In this document: positions 1 through 5,301 of the stretch, piece after piece
Layout of the letters: each line of letters starts with the position of its first letter
Position numbering within the stretch: position 1 is the first letter of the stretch
Assembly (NCBI GenBank): GCA_016205995.1
Contig: JACQSJ010000054.1
Span: 1-7,976 of the forward strand
Direction of reading: 5' to 3'
DNA from: Candidatus Uhrbacteria bacterium
Lineage (GTDB): Bacteria; Patescibacteriota; Patescibacteriia; UBA9934; GWF2-40-263
DNA: 7,976 nt
Notes under the pieces: generated by a model
Told to the model about the DNA's origin: nothing
Database searches by the model: none
What the model saw: only the letters and a program-made list of their open reading frames with translations
Made by a program: the position numbers and the translations under genes

Positions 1-16
1 ATCCTGTGGAGAGCTG

Positions 17-61
17 TCCGGTCCTCCCCCTTCCCAAGGGGGAGTTAGAGGGGGTTGCCGT
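17..61 (+). repeat. Palindromic repeat unit, GTTGCCG-tail type
   Basis: The stem is CTCCCCCTT (24-32) with AAGGGGGAG (36-44) around the loop CCC, followed by TTAGAGGGGG and the tail TTGCCG. The unit is identical over 45 bases to 4768-4812. There is no run of T after the stem on either strand, so it is not a plain intrinsic terminator. Confidence 0.85.
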
Positions 62-132
62 CATGCGAGTCGAGTGTCGTCGCACATCGATCTCCACCGT
101 CCTTCGCTCGCGAGCAGAAGAACCAGCCTCAC

Positions 133-180
133 CGAACGGCAACCTCCCCTAGCCCCTCCTTGGGAAGGAGGGGAACCGAA
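133..180 (-). repeat. Palindromic repeat unit, GTTGCCG-tail type, inverted
   Basis: Read on the plus strand it starts CGAACGGCAACCTCCCC. The stem is CCCCTCCTT (153-161) with AAGGAGGGG (165-173) around GGG. It differs from the copy at 5251-5298 only at position 174 (A here, G there). Confidence 0.85.
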
Positions 181-227
181 CAACTTGTCTCCACACAATT
201 TACGACTGATCCGAAAACAGTCCCTTT

Positions 228-257
228 ATAAAAACGACCCGAGTCAGATCAGGTCGT
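228..257 (-). terminator. Intrinsic terminator after the kinase gene
   Basis: On the minus strand ACGACC (257-252) pairs with GGTCGT (239-234) across a 12-nt loop and runs straight into TTTTTAT. The 5' arm lies inside the last codons of the kinase gene and the stop codon lies in the loop. The stem is only 6 bp, so efficiency is uncertain. The position, directly at the end of the minus-strand gene run, fits the end of the ftsI-murF-kinase transcript. Confidence 0.5.
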
Positions 258-1244
258 CCGTAGAGGCCGGTTGAACTCGGCGTCGCTGAGTCGACGCATG
301 ACCCCTTCCAGCACCAGGGACATCTGCGTCCCATCCTGGTAGCGCTCCTCGGGGTCGCGTGAGAGCGCGAGTTTGACCGCCGCAAGCGCTTCGGTGTTGC
401 GCACGCGTTCCTCGACCATCTCCCAGTGCGGGTACTGGGCGAGGTGGCACAGGGTGAAGAGATCGTCCGCCGACTGGTTGGGCATGCTTCCGTCCATGCC
501 ATGGAAGCCGCTGACCCACGAGAGCATGGTCAGTCCGATGCAGAAGACGTCGGAGGTCGGCGTGACCGGCTCACCCTTGGTCTGCTCAGGCGAGCAGCAC
601 GAGGGCGTGGCGATGATCAGGCTATCCTCGTGCCCACCCGGATTCTGCGTGAGACGTTGCCCCACTTTCACGGAATTCTCGAAGTCGATGAGCACGGGCT
701 TCGTTCCACGTCTGGGGACGTTGCTGGGCGTGATGTCGCCGTGCACCAGCTTGTGCGCGTGCAGAACACTGGCGGCTTGTGCCAGGAACGAGCCACTCGT
801 CAACCACGCACCCAACGAAACGCTGAAAGGGTGCGGCCCATCCTTGGTACGATGCTCCATGAGAGGCTCACACAAGTATCCTTCGTCTCCGTGCTCGTCC
901 ACGACGCGGTCGTAGACGCGCACCAGTCCCGGATGGGTCTGTTTGCGCAGGAAGCGCCACTCGGCGCGGTTCCTCAGTAGCAGACACCGCGCCTCTTCGC
1001 TCGTGTCCCACTCGCGCCGACGGAACTTCCCTGAACCCTTCACCACCTTTGCGACACGGTCTGCCGTCTTCACCCGCAGGATGCGGTGACGCAACCGGTT
1101 GCGCATGAGCTCCGTCGGAAGCCTGCTTCCATCCTTCATCTCCACGTATCCAGCCCGCTTCTGCAGCATGTGTGCCCCATGTGTGCTGATCCGGCCCTGG
1201 ATCAGACAGATAAACAGTCTACCTTCTCTCAAGATGCTAGCCAA
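249..1244 (-). CDS. Soluble Hanks-type serine/threonine protein kinase
   Basis: Predicted to transfer ATP phosphate to Ser/Thr of unknown partners in the cytoplasm. Numbering from the TTG at 1244: possible ATP-binding lysine in RVAKVVK (Lys66); helix C glutamate in AEWRFLR (Glu95); catalytic loop VHGDITPSN with Asp170 and Asn175; metal-binding Asp187 in IDFEN, where the family's DFG is DFE; CSPEQ (218-221) in place of APE; the helix F aspartate in SDVFCIG (Asp232); and DPEERYQDG near 297-305. No glycine-rich loop is obvious. There is no transmembrane segment and no PASTA or other sensor domain, unlike PknB/PrkC. The start is uncertain: TTG at 1244 overlaps the murF stop by 16 nt, TTG at 1232 is possible, and ATG at 1169 has a weak GGGG upstream; the kinase fold needs only residues from about 45. 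It directly follows murF and is probably co-transcribed with it. Family call is firm; target unknown. Confidence 0.8.
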   Translation of the reverse strand: MASILREGRLFICLIQGRISTHGAHMLQKRAGYVEMKDGSRLPTELMRNRLRHRILRVKTADRVAKVVKGSGKFRRREWDTSEEARCLLLRNRAEWRFLRKQTHPGLVRVYDRVVDEHGDEGYLCEPLMEHRTKDGPHPFSVSLGAWLTSGSFLAQAASVLHAHKLVHGDITPSNVPRRGTKPVLIDFENSVKVGQRLTQNPGGHEDSLIIATPSCCSPEQTKGEPVTPTSDVFCIGLTMLSWVSGFHGMDGSMPNQSADDLFTLCHLAQYPHWEMVEERVRNTEALAAVKLALSRDPEERYQDGTQMSLVLEGVMRRLSDAEFNRPLRTT

Positions 1245-2509
1245 GCCCCATCTTGCCTCACGAGCAAATCCGCCGCGCGCAGCGGCTCGGCCATGACGTC
1301 TTTCACAATTTTCTCGGTGCGGGCCGACTGAGAGCCTTTCACCAACACAATATCTCCTTTGTGAATCTCACGATCTAGCCAGCGTCCCGCCTCCAGCGGC
1401 AAGTCAAAATGCTGTGTGTGCTCCTCTGGAATACCTGCCTCGATCGCGCCGCGTCGGATATCGCGTGCGAGCTCACCAACCGTCAGGAGTAAATCGACCC
1501 CGATCTCGCCGGCCTTGAGGCCGATCATGCGATGCTCTTGCTCGCTATAGGATCCAAGCTCCGCCATATGTCCCAACACCGCGATACGTCGTGCCTTCTC
1601 GGCCGGGTGGAATTCCGCGAGCACGTCTAGCGCCGCGACCATGGAAGCGGGCGCCGCGTTGTAGCTCGAGTCGATAATGAGCGAGCCTTTAATCCCCGGG
1701 ATCGGGTTCATACGACCAGGCTCGAATTGCGTCGTGGGGAGTTTCTCGAGGATCTGCTCGCCAGTAAGACCGAGATGCTTGGCAATAGCGATGGCGGGCA
1801 GGAGCGCGCTCACGGCTGTGCGACCAAGCATATTCTTGAGTGTGAGCTCGAGGCGTTCGCCCTCATCCAGCGTTACGGTCGCACGGACCGTCGAAAACTC
1901 CTCTCCGGGCTCAAACGAGAAATCATCCCGCGTCGTCAATTGGTAATCGCCCGCGACCACATCCGCGCGGTCGGAGAAACCATACAAGAGCACGGGAGCG
2001 TTCGCGTGTCCGGCAAGACCCAAGACACGCGGATCGTCCGCGTTGAGAACCACAAGTTGCTTGGCCGCTGCCAGGATGCCGGCTTTCTCTTCGGCGAGCT
2101 CTTCGATGGAACGGAAGTACTCGGCGTGGACGGGAGAAATGCGCGTCAGAACCGCGATATCAGGCGCGGCGATCTCGCACAAGTGCTTCATGTCGCCCGG
2201 GCGGTCGATGCCATACTCAAGCACAAACACCTCGGGCATCGACTTGGAACTCGAGAACAGGACTCGCAACCAGCCAAAGATCGATTTCCCTGGCGACTCT
2301 GCGCCCAGGATCGTGAGCGGCACGCCGAACTCGTTGTTGTAATTCTTGATCGTCGCGCCCACACGGAACTTTGCGGACAAGACGGTCGCAATCGCGTTGC
2401 GCACGCTGGTCTTCCCCACCGAGCCGGTCACGGCAATGATGAGGGGGTGGTGGAGGGCAAGGAGCTTCTTGGCTTTCTTCGTAATCGCGTGTTGGATGAG
2501 TTTTTTCAT
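1229..2509 (-). CDS. murF: MurF-type Mur ligase lacking the N-terminal domain
   Basis: MurF joins D-Ala-D-Ala to UDP-MurNAc-tripeptide using ATP, in the cytoplasm. Seen here (426 residues from ATG 2509): the P-loop TGSVGKTS at 28-35, the central-domain motif NNEFGVPLT, the MurF-like C-terminal motifs DSSYNAAPASM and LGHMAELG, and VLVKGSQSART near the end. In E. coli MurF the P-loop lies after about 100 residues of UDP-binding domain; here only 27 residues precede it, so that domain is absent. ATG 2509 is chosen because the reading frame upstream passes through a palindromic repeat; the in-frame extension to 2545 would start with TTG inside the hairpin. The nearest Shine-Dalgarno-like tract is GGGAGGGG (2529-2522), about 12 nt upstream and supplied by the repeat. 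It lies downstream of ftsI, separated by a DUF559 element, and overlaps or abuts the kinase gene. Another Mur ligase-family role cannot be excluded. Confidence 0.85.
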   Translation of the reverse strand: MKKLIQHAITKKAKKLLALHHPLIIAVTGSVGKTSVRNAIATVLSAKFRVGATIKNYNNEFGVPLTILGAESPGKSIFGWLRVLFSSSKSMPEVFVLEYGIDRPGDMKHLCEIAAPDIAVLTRISPVHAEYFRSIEELAEEKAGILAAAKQLVVLNADDPRVLGLAGHANAPVLLYGFSDRADVVAGDYQLTTRDDFSFEPGEEFSTVRATVTLDEGERLELTLKNMLGRTAVSALLPAIAIAKHLGLTGEQILEKLPTTQFEPGRMNPIPGIKGSLIIDSSYNAAPASMVAALDVLAEFHPAEKARRIAVLGHMAELGSYSEQEHRMIGLKAGEIGVDLLLTVGELARDIRRGAIEAGIPEEHTQHFDLPLEAGRWLDREIHKGDIVLVKGSQSARTEKIVKDVMAEPLRAADLLVRQDGAWLAS

Positions 2510-2515
2510 AGATGC

Positions 2516-2552
2516 ATTTGACCCCTCCCGGCCTCCCCTTATCAAGGGGAGG
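2516..2552 (-). repeat. Palindromic repeat unit, GTCAAAT-tail type (left)
   Basis: The stem is CCTCCCCTT (2532-2540) with AAGGGGAGG (2544-2552) and loop ATC; the tail on the minus strand is GGGTCAAAT. The stem overlaps the last codons and stop codon of the DUF559 gene, and the G-rich arm on the other side (minus strand GGGAGGGG) lies upstream of murF. Confidence 0.75.
2522..2529 (-). promoter_or_regulatory. Repeat-derived G-rich tract serving as murF RBS
   Basis: The minus strand reads GGGAGGGG, then 12 nt, then ATG (2509). This is the only Shine-Dalgarno-like sequence before murF and it belongs to the second arm of the repeat. The spacing is longer than usual, so use by ribosomes is an inference. 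Confidence 0.35.
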
Positions 2553-2910
2553 TGGATTTGAAGAGTTCGGACTTAATTACAGCGAGTACATCCTCTAAAC
2601 CATTGTATATTTCTCGGTTTGTAAAACGTAATACCCGTATTTTCTTGTCTTTGAGAAAGGCAGCTCTTTCTGAGTCGTACTCGACTCCTTCGGTAGTGAA
2701 GTGGCTTCCACCGTCAACTTCAATTCCCAGACGAAGCTGCGTGCAGTAGAAATCGAGAACATAGGGTCCTACACCAAACTGTCGGCGAAACTTGTACCCC
2801 ATCTGTTTTCCTTTAAGCCCGAGCCACAGTAACCACTCAGCCTTTGTTTGATTGTTTCGCAGTTCCCCACGACGTTGGGTTTGCCACTGCTGGTTATAAA
2901 ATACTCCCAT
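2542..2910 (-). CDS. DUF559 endonuclease-like protein (intact)
   Basis: A 122-residue protein of the DUF559 family, whose fold is related to Vsr and other PD-(D/E)XK nucleases; the exact substrate of the family is not established. Visible motifs: Glu25 in KAEWLLW, FRRQFGVGPYVLDFYC with Asp53, IEVDGGSH with Glu64, Asp66 and His70, Asp79/Arg82 in YDSER, and the closing VLRFTNREIYN followed by an amphipathic C-terminus. All expected acidic residues are present and the length is typical. ATG 2910 is preceded by GGAGGGAGT about 7-10 nt upstream, itself part of a decayed repeat. The last four residues (STSP) and the stop codon are encoded within the hairpin at 2532-2552. It lies between ftsI and murF on the same strand but is unlikely to serve cell-wall synthesis. 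A role in moving or cutting the flanking repeats is an inference. Confidence 0.85.
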   Translation of the reverse strand: MGVFYNQQWQTQRRGELRNNQTKAEWLLWLGLKGKQMGYKFRRQFGVGPYVLDFYCTQLRLGIEVDGGSHFTTEGVEYDSERAAFLKDKKIRVLRFTNREIYNGLEDVLAVIKSELFKSTSP

Positions 2911-2917
2911 ACGTAGA

Positions 2918-2943
2918 CTCCCTCCAGCCCCTTACCAATGGGA
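2918..2943 (-). repeat. Decayed palindromic repeat upstream of the DUF559 gene
   Basis: The plus strand reads CTCCCTCCAG, then CCCCTT, ACC and AATGGG. This follows the layout of the inverted unit at 133-180 (tail, CCTCCCCTAG, stem, loop, stem) but with a shortened, mismatched stem (one C-T mismatch). Its complement supplies GGAGGGAG as the likely ribosome binding site of the DUF559 gene starting at 2910. Confidence 0.4.
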
Positions 2944-2959
2944 CATGGATGCGTATCTA

Positions 2960-2996
2960 CCCCTCCTTACTAAGGAGGGGTTAGGGGAGGTCAAAT
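2960..2996 (+). repeat. Palindromic repeat unit, GTCAAAT-tail type (right)
   Basis: The stem is CCCCTCCTT (2960-2968) with AAGGAGGGG (2972-2980) and loop ACT, followed by TTAGGGGAGG and the tail TCAAAT. The tail ends in the ftsI stop codon. No T-run follows on the minus strand, so any terminator effect on ftsI would be weak. Confidence 0.8.
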
Positions 2997-4762
2997 CATT
3001 CAATCGCCCTTACAGGCGGCACTTCAAAGTACTGTAACAGAAACTCGGCGATCTCCCCAAACAGCGGGGCAGCGGTTGATTCCGCCCACACGACGTCGCG
3101 GGGATGGTCGATTCGCACGACCATCGCGAACTTGGGATCCTCCACGGGGCCAAACCCAGCAAACGAACCTATCGTGTTGTCTTCCTCGTACCCGATCCCA
3201 TCGGTCTTTGCGACCTGGGCGGTTCCGGTCTTCCCACCGATGTAGTAGCCTGGCACGCCCGCACGTCGACCATGGCCGTGCTCGATTACGGAAACAAGCA
3301 TCGCCCCAACCAACCGTGCGGTCTTGGGATCAATGACCTGCGCGATATCACGTGTTGAGCGCTTCTCGATCGTTCCATCCTGGTACTGAATCTCGTCGAC
3401 GATGAGCGGCGCCTTCAACACCCCCCCGTTTGCGATCGCCGCATAGGCCATGACGATCTGCAATGGCGTCACGGTAATGCCTTGTCCGAAAGAGGCGGTT
3501 GCCGCATAAATCTCCGCTCCCAAATCGAGCGAGTCAATCGTCCCCGCGTTCTCCGTCTCCAGCTCGATCCCTGTGTACTGGCCAAACCCAAATGACTTTA
3601 CGGTCTGCACAAACGGCTCCACCCCCATCGCCCGCATCGCGTAAATCATGCCTGTGTTGATCGAGTCTTCCAGCACTTGTGTCATGTCCACCGTCCCGTA
3701 GACTTTGCCTTCTGCGTTCCCAATGGGCTTAGGCCAACCGTCCACAATGACCGACCCTGTATCCGTAAACGTGGTCGTAGGCGTGACGGCCTGTGCATCG
3801 ATGGCCGCGGCCATGGTGAACGGCTTGAAAACCGACCCAGGCTCGTACGCGTCAAAGATGGCCGGGTTATTGAAAACATTGATCGAGTCAACTTCACCGT
3901 ATCGGTTTGAGTCAAAGTCCGGCGCCCCGCACATGGCGAGAATTTTTCCCGTCGAAGGGGACACGATAATGATCGATCCCCCGTCCGCGCCGTGTTTCTC
4001 AACCGCGGCCTTCAGACTCGAGCACGCCATGTACTGGATCGTACGATCAAGCGTGAGCACCACGTCCGCGCCGTCCTTGGCCGGCTCATACTCGCGCTCA
4101 CCCACGGCGATGAGGCGGCCGGCAATGTCGCGCTCGCTCAAGAGATACCCCTGAGTGCCAGTCAGAAGTTCGTCAAAGTAGCCTTCAATGCCGTACTTTC
4201 CCGAAAGGCTTCCGTCCTCGTTCGCACCTAAAAACCCCAGTACGTGTCCGCTCATCTCTGGTTCTGGATACAACCGGGAGGTCTCTCGCGTGTAGTGGAT
4301 GCCGGGAAGTTCCAGAGCGAGAAGCTTCTCAAGGGTCTTATCGTCGACCTTACGCTCGATGGGCTCATAGGGGTCGTCGGGCCGATCGAGTCGCGCATCC
4401 AGAGCGTCGATGGCGTCTTCCTCGTAACCAAAAATCTCCGCCAGCGCCTCGGCTGTATCATCGGCATCCTCGACCTCACGCGGGTCCGCGTATACAGACG
4501 CCAGCTCCTGATTCACCGCGACGGGGACAAGCGTCTCGTCCTTAAAGTCGTGGAGGTATATCTCGCCGCGCTCGGGGATCAGCTCCTGGAACAGCTCATG
4601 CTGGCCACTGGCAAGCGCCTCGTAAAAATTGTGCTGAAAGACCTGGATGAAGAACAGCTTCAAGACGATCACTCCGGCAAACAAAACAACGGCATACCGG
4701 AATACCTCCAGTCGCAGATCATTATTGCTTGTCTGTGCTCGCCGACACGAATTCTGGGACAT
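2996..4762 (-). CDS. ftsI: FtsI/PBP2-type penicillin-binding transpeptidase
   Basis: A class B penicillin-binding protein that cross-links peptidoglycan peptides outside the membrane, most likely at the septum. The 588 residues show a short cytoplasmic tail, one transmembrane anchor (about 21-41), the PERGEIYL start of the dimerisation domain (63-70), RLYPEPEMSGHVLGFLG (163-179), and the full transpeptidase triad: SVFK with Ser310 as nucleophile and Lys313, SIN (367-369), and KTGT (511-514). There is no glycosyltransferase domain and no C-terminal PASTA repeat. Size and motif order fit FtsI; PBP2/SpoVD-like naming is also possible. ATG 4762 is the first in-frame ATG, with GGAGGA about 10 nt upstream inside a repeat. 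Neighbours murF and the kinase follow on the same strand, as in a reduced dcw cluster, and DUF559 elements flank the gene on both sides without breaking it. Confidence 0.93.
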   Translation of the reverse strand: MSQNSCRRAQTSNNDLRLEVFRYAVVLFAGVIVLKLFFIQVFQHNFYEALASGQHELFQELIPERGEIYLHDFKDETLVPVAVNQELASVYADPREVEDADDTAEALAEIFGYEEDAIDALDARLDRPDDPYEPIERKVDDKTLEKLLALELPGIHYTRETSRLYPEPEMSGHVLGFLGANEDGSLSGKYGIEGYFDELLTGTQGYLLSERDIAGRLIAVGEREYEPAKDGADVVLTLDRTIQYMACSSLKAAVEKHGADGGSIIIVSPSTGKILAMCGAPDFDSNRYGEVDSINVFNNPAIFDAYEPGSVFKPFTMAAAIDAQAVTPTTTFTDTGSVIVDGWPKPIGNAEGKVYGTVDMTQVLEDSINTGMIYAMRAMGVEPFVQTVKSFGFGQYTGIELETENAGTIDSLDLGAEIYAATASFGQGITVTPLQIVMAYAAIANGGVLKAPLIVDEIQYQDGTIEKRSTRDIAQVIDPKTARLVGAMLVSVIEHGHGRRAGVPGYYIGGKTGTAQVAKTDGIGYEEDNTIGSFAGFGPVEDPKFAMVVRIDHPRDVVWAESTAAPLFGEIAEFLLQYFEVPPVRAIE

Positions 4763-4767
4763 ACATT

Positions 4768-4812
4768 TCCGGTCCTCCCCCTTCCCAAGGGGGAGTTAGA
4801 GGGGGTTGCCGT
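4768..4812 (+). repeat. Palindromic repeat unit overlapping the ftsI leader
   Basis: Identical over 45 bases to 17-61. The stem is CTCCCCCTT (4775-4783) with AAGGGGGAG (4787-4795), loop CCC. On the minus strand the 3' arm of this stem contains GGGGGAGGA, which lies just upstream of the ftsI start codon. Confidence 0.85.
4773..4778 (-). promoter_or_regulatory. ftsI RBS embedded in a repeat hairpin
   Basis: The minus strand reads GGAGGA, then 10 nt, then ATG (4762). Most of the tract is in the 3' arm of a 9-bp hairpin, so the folded mRNA would partly hide it. It is the only Shine-Dalgarno-like sequence before ftsI. Whether the hairpin controls translation is an inference. Confidence 0.4.
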
Positions 4813-4884
4813 TCCGGTCCTCCCCTTCCGCGGTCTCCCCCCTGCCTGAGGGGGGATTAAGGGGGGAGGGAGCGTGGGTTGCCG
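4813..4884 (+). repeat. Expanded palindromic repeat unit, GTTGCCG-tail type
   Basis: It begins TCCGGTCCTCCCC like the others, then carries extra sequence and a stem TCCCCCCT (4836-4843) with AGGGGGGA (4849-4856), loop GCCTG, followed by a G-rich arm and the tail GTTGCCG (4878-4884). It starts immediately after the preceding copy, suggesting tandem insertion or a rearranged unit. Confidence 0.65.
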
Positions 4885-4938
4885 TCATGAGTTTCTTAGA
4901 TAATCCATAATAGCATCTACGACCCCGGAGAGGTTTTC

Positions 4939-5247
4939 CTATATCTCCAGATTGGTGAATCGAAGGATGACCAGTCCTTGTGAACGTAAGAAGCCATCTC
5001 GGCGACGGTCGTAGTCAACGGCTTCGGGCTCAAAGTGCGTATTGCCGTCGATCTCGATGACAAGGTTCTTTTCCGGACAATAGAAGTCGACCACGTAGGA
5101 GCCGATGCTGTGCTGGCGACGGAATCGATGACCAAGTTGGCTCTTGCGTATGTGATTCCACAACAGGGACTCAACGTCGTTCATGTTTTGACTGTTGTCT
5201 CGCCTGTAGGTCTTTCTGTCTCGACGACTGAAAATTTTCATAGGCAC
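4939..5247 (-). CDS. DUF559 endonuclease-like protein, truncated by amber codon
   Basis: A second DUF559 family protein (102 residues) with FRRQHSIGSYVVDFYC (Asp54), IEIDGNTH (Glu65, Asp67, His71), YDRRRDGFL and VILRFTNLEI. The open frame ends at a TAG (4941-4939) exactly where the other copy has the Tyr of EIYN. The same frame continues past the TAG for 17 further residues (ENLSGVVDAIMDYLRNS) to a TGA at 4887-4885, next to the CGGCAAC repeat tail. The restored length, about 120, matches the 122 of the intact copy. This strongly suggests a recent nonsense mutation; the candidate catalytic residues are all upstream of it. The start is GTG 5247 or ATG 5241; the closest G-rich tract (GGGGAGG, 5267-5261, in the repeat) favours GTG. 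The two DUF559 proteins are clearly diverged, so they are not a fresh local duplication. Confidence 0.75.
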   Translation of the reverse strand: MPMKIFSRRDRKTYRRDNSQNMNDVESLLWNHIRKSQLGHRFRRQHSIGSYVVDFYCPEKNLVIEIDGNTHFEPEAVDYDRRRDGFLRSQGLVILRFTNLEI

Positions 5248-5250
5248 GAA

Positions 5251-5298
5251 CGAACGGCAACCTCCCCTAGCCCCTCCTTGGGAAGGAGGGGGACCGAA
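5251..5298 (-). repeat. Palindromic repeat unit, GTTGCCG-tail type, inverted
   Basis: The stem is CCCCTCCTT (5271-5279) with AAGGAGGGG (5283-5291), loop GGG. It matches 133-180 at 47 of 48 positions. It ends 3 bp from the stop codon of the 394-residue gene. Confidence 0.85.
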
Positions 5299-5301
5299 TA
5301 A

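Larger units (their letters stand above)
17..180. mobile_element. Gene-less paired-repeat element (MITE-like)
   Basis: Two palindromic repeat units in inverted orientation (17-61 and 133-180) enclose about 70 bp with no credible gene. The outer ends read TCCGGTCC on the left and, reverse-complemented, TTCGGTTCC on the right; the inner ends are GTTGCCG and CGGCAAC. The left unit is identical over 45 bases to the unit at 4768-4812, and the right unit matches 5251-5298 at 47 of 48 positions. This is the same pair of ends that brackets the DUF559 gene at 4939-5247. The simplest reading is a non-autonomous relative of that element. No target-site duplication is visible. The inner 70 bp contain a small hairpin around GCTCGCGAGC (near 102-120) and show no similarity by eye to either DUF559 gene. 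Confidence 0.6.
2516..2996. mobile_element. DUF559 element with GTCAAAT-tail repeats
   Basis: The ends are an 8-bp inverted repeat, ATTTGACC (2516-2523) and GGTCAAAT (2989-2996). Just inside each lies a 9-bp palindromic stem, and between them a complete DUF559 gene on the minus strand. The element fits between the ftsI stop codon, whose last base coincides with position 2996, and the murF start codon 7 bp away on the other side. Tails point outward here, the reverse of the element at 4768-5298. No clear target-site duplication is seen. Mobility is inferred from the structure and from related copies nearby. Confidence 0.55.
4768..5298. mobile_element. DUF559 element with GTTGCCG-tail repeats
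   Basis: Outer ends are TCCGGTCC (4768-4775) and, reverse-complemented, TTCGGTCC (5298-5291). The left side has two units in tandem (4768-4812 and 4813-4884) and the right side one inverted unit (5251-5298), with tails facing the DUF559 gene between them. It fits between the stop codon of the 394-residue gene (5302) and the start of ftsI (4762). The tandem left end could mean that one element landed in another, or that the inner copy is the true end of this element. No target-site duplication is visible. Confidence 0.6.

Noticed and set aside
74..274. Plus-strand 66-codon frame through the gene-less element
   Set aside because: It runs through the repeat unit at 133-180 into the terminator and has no ribosome binding site or family signal.
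373..980. Plus-strand open frames opposite the kinase gene
   Set aside because: The minus-strand frame carries the kinase catalytic motifs; the opposite frames show no recognisable domain.
1727..2521. Long plus-strand open frame (264 codons) opposite murF
   Set aside because: It is antisense to a gene with clear MurF motifs, has no family resemblance, and is explained by codon bias of the murF strand.
4244..4849. Plus-strand open frame of 201 codons across the start of ftsI
   Set aside because: Antisense to the conserved FtsI N-terminus and runs through the repeats.
17..5298. Repeats as a CRISPR array or integron attC sites
   Set aside because: Copies are dispersed, in both orientations, with no regular spacers and no cas or integrase genes.
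17..5298. Repeats as ordinary intrinsic terminators
   Set aside because: Stems are strong, but none is followed by a T-run on either strand, and several lie upstream of start codons.
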